From Diplolepis rosae (lineage: Eukaryota; Arthropoda; Insecta; Hymenoptera; Diplolepididae): a DNA stretch of 64,000 nt. Location: NCBI GenBank assembly GCA_030998225.1, contig JAPYXD010000723.1:20186001-20250000 (forward strand). Reading direction: 5' to 3'. The position numbers were made by a program, and so were the translations under genes. Every line of letters starts with the position of its first letter. Positions within the stretch are counted from its first letter, which is position 1. Below the pieces are notes generated by a model that searched no databases, was not told where the DNA came from, and saw only the letters and a program-made list of their open reading frames with translations. Below, piece by piece: positions 58,938-64,000 of the stretch.

Positions 58938-61900
58938 TTACGAACCTGGTTGGGGGGCCGGTTGGGAAGGGGCTTGACCTGAAACTGCTCCTTGCCCTGC
59001 TGTTCCTTGTCCAGTCGTGGCGTGATTGCTAGCTGATGCACCGCCATTTATACTAGCAACTGCCGCCTTCTGCTTTAACATCGTCCAATCGAATGTGTAG
59101 TCGTATTGGTGATTCAGCGTGCGGAATAAAATTCGAAACAGTTGGCGAAGGTACATGTAGTCTGGACTTTCCTCGAAACGGAGGCCTCGCGTGTAGTTCA
59201 GATACATCGCGAATTCAGCTGGGAAACCCTGTTTGGAAAAATATTTTACAATAAAGAATTTCAAGGTTGAAGTTTAAACATTATTTTATCCTGTAGCAAT
59301 TTTCGAAATCTAGAAGTCCTCTGTTTGAATTATCAATTCAAAATTAAAATTAGAAATCTTATTTTACCTTGCACAAAACCTCCACTGGTGTGGACATCTT
59401 TTTTTCGCTGATCTTTTCATACTTTTGCTTCTTGGTTGCAGCCTTGAGCCCTTGCCAGGGCAATGCTCCTCGGTTGAAGTACATAAGCACATATCCCAGA
59501 GACTCCATGTCGTCTCTGCGACTCTGTTCAATTCCCAGATGTGCATTGATGGAAGCATACCTCGCTGTTCCGGTTAGATTTTTGTCTTCTCTATATAAAA
59601 TGTGCGCTCTTGAGCGACTGTCTCTGAACTTCTTAGCCAGACCGAAGTCAATCAAGAACAACTGAAATCAAAGATAATTAGTCATTTGAGAGAAAGGTTT
59701 AATCAATTGTTTTGTCAAACCATCGTATTCGTTCTGAAAATCGTTTCCCAGGCAAATTATTTAATTCGAAAGTAATTTTATAATCAGATATAAGTTTGCA
59801 AAGTTTATTCCCTTCTTTTAGGAACAAAAATTAAATAAGGAATTTGAATTTAACTCAATCTAACTTTAAACAGAATTCAACAAATTTACCTAATTAAAGT
59901 GGATTGAGAGTTGTATAGTAATAGTTTGATAAACAAAGTTGGAGGTGTACCTTATTGCAGTGTCGTCCAATGCCCATCAGGAAGTTGTCGGGTTTTATGT
60001 CTCTGTGAATAAAATGTTTACAATGCACATATTCAATCCTTCCGATCATCTGATCAGCAAGCATCAAGACTGTCTTGATTGTGAATCTCCGAGAACAAAA
60101 GGTAAACAAGTCCTCCAAAGATGGACCCAACAGATCCATGACAAGAACATTGTATTCGCGTTCATGCCCATACCTAAATTAAAAATTTTATTAAAGCAGA
60201 GTACCCTACCCACCATCTACAATACACTTACAAATATTCCAACATAAGACATTAAATAATACAAATTATTAAAGCCGATCAAGATGAATTACGTTAATTT
60301 GTGACTTTGAATATAATTTGAATCCTCATAAAATTCTATCTATTTTTAAAATATTTTTAATGCATGCAAGATATAAATGCAATCTAAATGCAATCTTAAT
60401 GCAAAAAAGTCATGTTTCAAAGAATTCTAAATGATGAAGTTTCGGGAAATAACGATATTGAAACGAGTAGTCGAAAAAATCACGTCCAACAATAAGAACT
60501 AAGAGGATTGAAATTTATCTTTTCGATATCACGATGTGGATAAATGTTGTTTAACATAAATATCTGACAGTATGGAGTATCGATAATATATATGTAGTTA
60601 TAAATGAGTCATGTGACATACAATAGTCAACATTCAATGTTTCAAATTTCAAATTAAATATATTTAAATAAATTCAAAGCTTGAAGAAAATTATCTTAAA
60701 GTGTGTTTATGCGTTAAAAAATGTCAAATCCTTTTTAAAAATGCATAAACAAGTCTAAAGTCGAATCTATAAGAATTTAAGAAAATGAAAAATATTATAT
60801 TTCCTAAGAAAGTCAATTAATACTGGTAAATAAAAAAATTTGTCGAAATTTAGAAAAAATAAAATTGAAGTAAAACGAAATTTTAAAAACGTATGAAATG
60901 AATCTTCCAAAAAGATGTCTTTTAAAACGTCAAGATTAGTATCATTCTGTCACAAATTGATCTAAATCATCATTGCTTTATATATAAGATATTTATACCA
61001 AATAATTTTGAAAACAATTACCAGCGTATATGAGGTATCCCGATACCCCCATGGAGAATTTTGTACAATTTGGACTCGTACAGCAGCTGTGGATGACGAG
61101 CACGAATGTTTTCCATCTTTATCGCGACTTCCTAAAACGAAAAAGAGAATAAGCCTGCTTAAATTTTCCACTCTTAAGACTATAATTTACATTCCAAATT
61201 CTCTATATCCAAAATTTCGTCCAAGTAGTGAATTGTAGATATTAAATGTTAGTATTATAAATGTTTGTTGTATTTCAGAAAATAATTTAAAAAATTGTCT
61301 CTATTTAATCAAAATGCATGACAGTTTTATCTTACATTTTAATTCCCACTTTGTATTCAAAAAATTAGATTGTGATTTCATAATTTCATTTTATTTTCAC
61401 GGCTGAAAAAATTAAAACGTTCCACGATTTTCTATCAGCGTTATTAATTTTGAACCCGTTCCAAATTTCAGATTGTTTTTTTTTTTTAATTCAAAATTCA
61501 AATCTGAAGTCTATCAAAAAACCTCAAGCATAATTTTCACTTATTTTCTAAATTAGCTTATGAAAACAAATACTGTCATTTCGAAAGCAATGGTTTCAAC
61601 AATGACTGTTCCGAGGTTTCCTACGACCTCGAGTTGAAGTTTCGTAATACCTGCATCGCACCAGTTGGACAACAAAGCACTACAAATTTTCAAACAACGA
61701 AGTTTCTCTTGGTCCCCTTTCTCTAGTTTCTTTCCCGTTGCCCAACCTCAAAAAATAAGAAAAATAATGTACTTCCTGATTAGAGTCCGAAATTATGACA
61801 CAATTTTTTACCCATTGATTTTCATTTCCCCATTGACGGTAGTCACCATATAGAAAAAACTGTAGGATTTCACAACTACCAGAAATAAATTTATATTTTG

Positions 61901-62159
61901 CTTGGGGTCAAAGAGGCCGACAAAAAAGTATAAAAGTCCAGAAGAGACAGTTAGACGGGCCCCAGAGAAGGTGAATTGGGACAAAAGGGGGGTGCAATGA
62001 TCGAAAAACGGTATATATTTCAATTTTCCATACCTCTCCATTAGAGATGTTGATCCCCAGATAAATATCTCCAAAAGAGCCGGATCCGATTTTTCTCATG
62101 AGCCTGTATTTCCCCCCAACGATAAATTCGCTCTTGCCCATGGCTGCGAGTAACGACAT
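58938..62159 (-). CDS. CkIalpha: Casein kinase I alpha, 5 coding exons
   Basis: Minus-strand exons: 62159-62034, 61131-61022, 60173-59951, 59661-59368, 59228-58938. Joined in frame they give 347 residues, near the family size. Visible features: [20 protein letters not shown] with the Gly loop at about 25-35, catalytic Lys about 47 in [19 protein letters not shown] with Asp 137, DFG at 158-160, RREDD-type CK1 signature text ([20 protein letters not shown]), LPWQGLKA, and the C-lobe ending [15 protein letters not shown]. This Ser/Thr kinase phosphorylates beta-catenin and Ci/Gli as the priming kinase in Wnt and Hedgehog signalling in insects. The first Met (62159) is used; a second Met at residue 7 is an alternative. 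The tail after LKQKAA is Gly/Ala/Gln/Pro-rich and differs from the vertebrate one; a splice-donor-like site sits at its very end. Divergent from the ATPAF1-like gene. Confidence 0.95.
60174..61021. other. Casein kinase I intron 2, no gene
   Basis: AT-rich intron of the casein kinase I alpha gene, bounded by good GT-AG sites on the minus strand. Nothing else recognised. Confidence 0.5.
61132..62033. other. Casein kinase I intron 1, no gene
   Basis: Intron between the first and second coding exons of casein kinase I alpha (donor GTATGG, acceptor TTTTAG on the minus strand). The overlapping open frames extend the first exon into intron and are not real. Confidence 0.5.
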
Positions 62160-63577
62160 GTTGCCTGGTGCCTCTTCGTTCTATGCCTGCCACGCACAAA
62201 ACACTGCCCTTTCAAGACTCGCACAGCACGCACGAAATCTTGGAGCGAATTTCAGGTTGCAAGCACCGTTTGAGTGCTTTACGTTAGGAGGTTTTTAAGG
62301 GCAAGATCTGCACTAAAGGGTTTTCTGCCCTGGGGTTGAAAATATGTTGGGTACGCGGAGAAATTGGTGGCGAAAGTCACTAGTAGCACAACGGACCCCA
62401 CCAACACACCGACATTTTCCCCTTCGCTAGAGCCACGAGCGACTGACGTTGCGGAAACGTTACGTCGCCTCACACTGATCAAATCAACTCCTATTCGATC
62501 AGTTTCTTGTACTCTTGACTTTTTGATTTTAATTAAAGTGAATTGGAAGCAATTAAAAAAAAATTTAAGACTTTGTTCTTCGAGTCCGATGAAAGATTTA
62601 CTGATTCAGAAGAAAATTTATGGGGGACAAGATGGCGCTTGACTGACGTCGTTTATCGATTCTTCTTGGTCGAGCCAGGGACGTATGAACTTTATCTACT
62701 GTCAGGCTTAAAAATGATGCAAAAAGTTAAATGATGAAAACATTTTTAAACATGATTTTCTTATAAAAATGTATAACCTGTGAATTATTCATTTTTAAAC
62801 AAAATGTCTATTAGACTTTTAAATCAACTAACTTTTATACACATTGTTTTTGCTACGTGCGTATATTTTAAATCTCGACTCAACCCCGAATGCAGAAGTT
62901 ATATAAATAATGAATAATTCAGAATATGTATTTAAAAAATCGTAGAAAGTATTGGAAATTTTTTTTCTATAAAAATATGTATGAAAAAAATCAATTGTCC
63001 ATTTAAATTATTTTTAAAGAAGTCCAATTTCGCTAGTTATAATTAGCAATGATTTTATTTTGAAGCACCCCTTTGCTATTTTCTTTTACTTTCCCTCAAT
63101 TCTTTTGTTTTTAAATATAAATTGTAAAGAATAGTGTCGGAAATATGAAGTTAGTCGATTAAACAAAAAAATAATGGAATCGAAAAAAATGAACAAGTGA
63201 AGATTCGAAATTTGTCAGAGACCTCTAATGATTCCGAAACACACTGATAGTGCCGCTCCTGATTTACAGATGGACCGGAACCTTGTGCTACATATGAAAG
63301 GCCTATAAAAAGGTGACATTTAGCAGACATTTAGCTACAAAATATTTTATATTGATTATATAAGCACATGAAAAATTATTAAATATCCTGAAATGAATAA
63401 AAATGGATTCATTTTCTTATCAGAAAAGAATTTTAAAATAATGATAGACTCAACGACTAGTGATTTATGTAAGGTTGGAAAATCAAGATGGCGACTCACG
63501 TGGGTTGAGAAAAAAACGCTGATTTCTCTTTACGTGTTAATTCTACCATACACTATTCCATTTTTGGTAAATGATCA
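62160..63577. promoter_or_regulatory. Divergent upstream region of CkIalpha and ATPAF1
   Basis: Separates two genes that point away from each other. The first 500 bp next to casein kinase I (62160-62660) are less AT-rich and contain several CG dinucleotides, as expected for a 5' UTR and housekeeping-type promoter. No TATA box is evident. The part near 63100-63570 is AT-rich again. Role inferred from position only. Confidence 0.4.
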
Positions 63578-63833
63578 ATGGCAGTGGCATTTTTATCGTA
63601 TATTAAGTATATTAGATGTTTAGGATGTATAAAAAATAGACAAATTGTGTCATTAATATCAGAAAGGTCCATCATGACAACCCGGCCGAGGTTGGAAAAA
63701 GTACTGGAGGATTTGCGTAAAAATCCATATTTTGACAAATATGCAGAAAAAATTGCAAAGCTTCAACAAACTAATACGGAAGAATTTTTGGAAAGAATTA
63801 GTGAAAAAGAAAGAAAAATTCAGGAAGAGAAAG
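63578..63833 (+). CDS. ATPAF1: Likely ATP synthase F1 assembly factor 1, first exon (partial)
   Basis: Starts with Met at 63578 and ends at a GTACGT donor at 63834, phase 1; the gene continues beyond the window. The first 30 residues (MAVAFLSYIKYIRCLGCIKN and onward) are basic and hydrophobic with no acidic residue before Glu 29, as in a mitochondrial presequence. The following NPYFDKYAEKIAKLQQTNTE and EFLERISEKERKIQEEKG match the N-terminal NPFYDKY..KI helix region of ATPAF1 (Atp11 family), which binds free F1 beta subunit in the matrix during ATP synthase assembly. A second Met at 63674 (MTTRPRLEK) would lack the presequence. Only about 85 residues are visible. Confidence 0.7.
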
Positions 63834-64000
63834 GTACGTAAACTTAATTTTTGTTGTACATTTTTATCAAAACTTTTTTTGGAGCAACTTGAATTTGTTA
63901 TTAGTTAAAAACATGATTAAGTTTCTTGAGGATAATAATGACTTGTACAGTAGGACCTCGTTGGTCTGGACCGACTGAACTCCGCGAGACTTAACCCTAA
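63834..64000. other. Start of intron 1 of the ATPAF1-like gene
   Basis: AT-rich intronic sequence following the donor site; the window ends within it. Confidence 0.5.

Noticed and set aside
1..64000. CRISPR array, operon, phage or prokaryotic defence system
   Set aside because: Genes have introns, repeats are transposon-derived, and there are no regularly spaced short direct repeats with unique spacers.

Overview
This is an AT-rich insect nuclear sequence. Coding exons are short, with GT-AG introns, and arthropod-type transposons fill the introns and intergenic DNA. The protein sequences look most like hymenopteran orthologues to me, but that is an impression, not a search result. No bacterial, viral or CRISPR structure is present.

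Layout. 1-7,130 is a graveyard of two broken Ty3/gypsy retrotransposons on the minus strand and two mariner remnants. 8,811-9,703 is a TTAA-type inverted-repeat element. 9,829-26,026 (+) is a complete Pde6-like cGMP phosphodiesterase gene in 11 coding exons. At least six of its introns carry transposons, often one inside another. 26,027-36,345 has no recognisable gene. It holds the second copy of a 517-bp inverted-repeat element, a near-perfect 621-bp palindrome and diverged tandem repeats. 36,346-37,253 (-) is the golgin A7 (GOLGA7/GCP16) gene. 38,311-39,947 holds two more inverted-repeat elements. 43,047-53,548 (+) is the whole dynactin p150Glued gene (19 coding exons, 1,295 residues). 58,938-62,159 (-) is the whole casein kinase I alpha gene (5 coding exons, 347 residues). 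63,578-63,833 (+) is the first exon of a likely ATP synthase F1 assembly factor 1 (ATPAF1) gene that runs off the right edge.

The host genes are unrelated housekeeping and signalling genes: cyclic-nucleotide breakdown, Ras-palmitoylation cofactor, dynein adaptor, Ser/Thr kinase and mitochondrial assembly. I see no joint pathway. CkIalpha and ATPAF1 are divergent and may share the 1.4-kb region between them.

I did not find a new functional system. The most interesting material is transposon biology. (1) A GC-rich 517/518-bp element occurs twice; the interrupted host reading frame of one copy indicates a 2-bp target duplication. (2) A 621-bp palindrome has a related, uninterrupted site about 2 kb away. 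(3) A tyrosine-recombinase fragment sits among interleaved inverted repeats, as in DIRS-like elements. (4) Two mariners share one internal deletion and flank seven exons of Pde6. (5) Several unrelated foldback families all use TTAA target sites. Exon boundaries were placed by eye from reading frame, splice consensus and family conservation.
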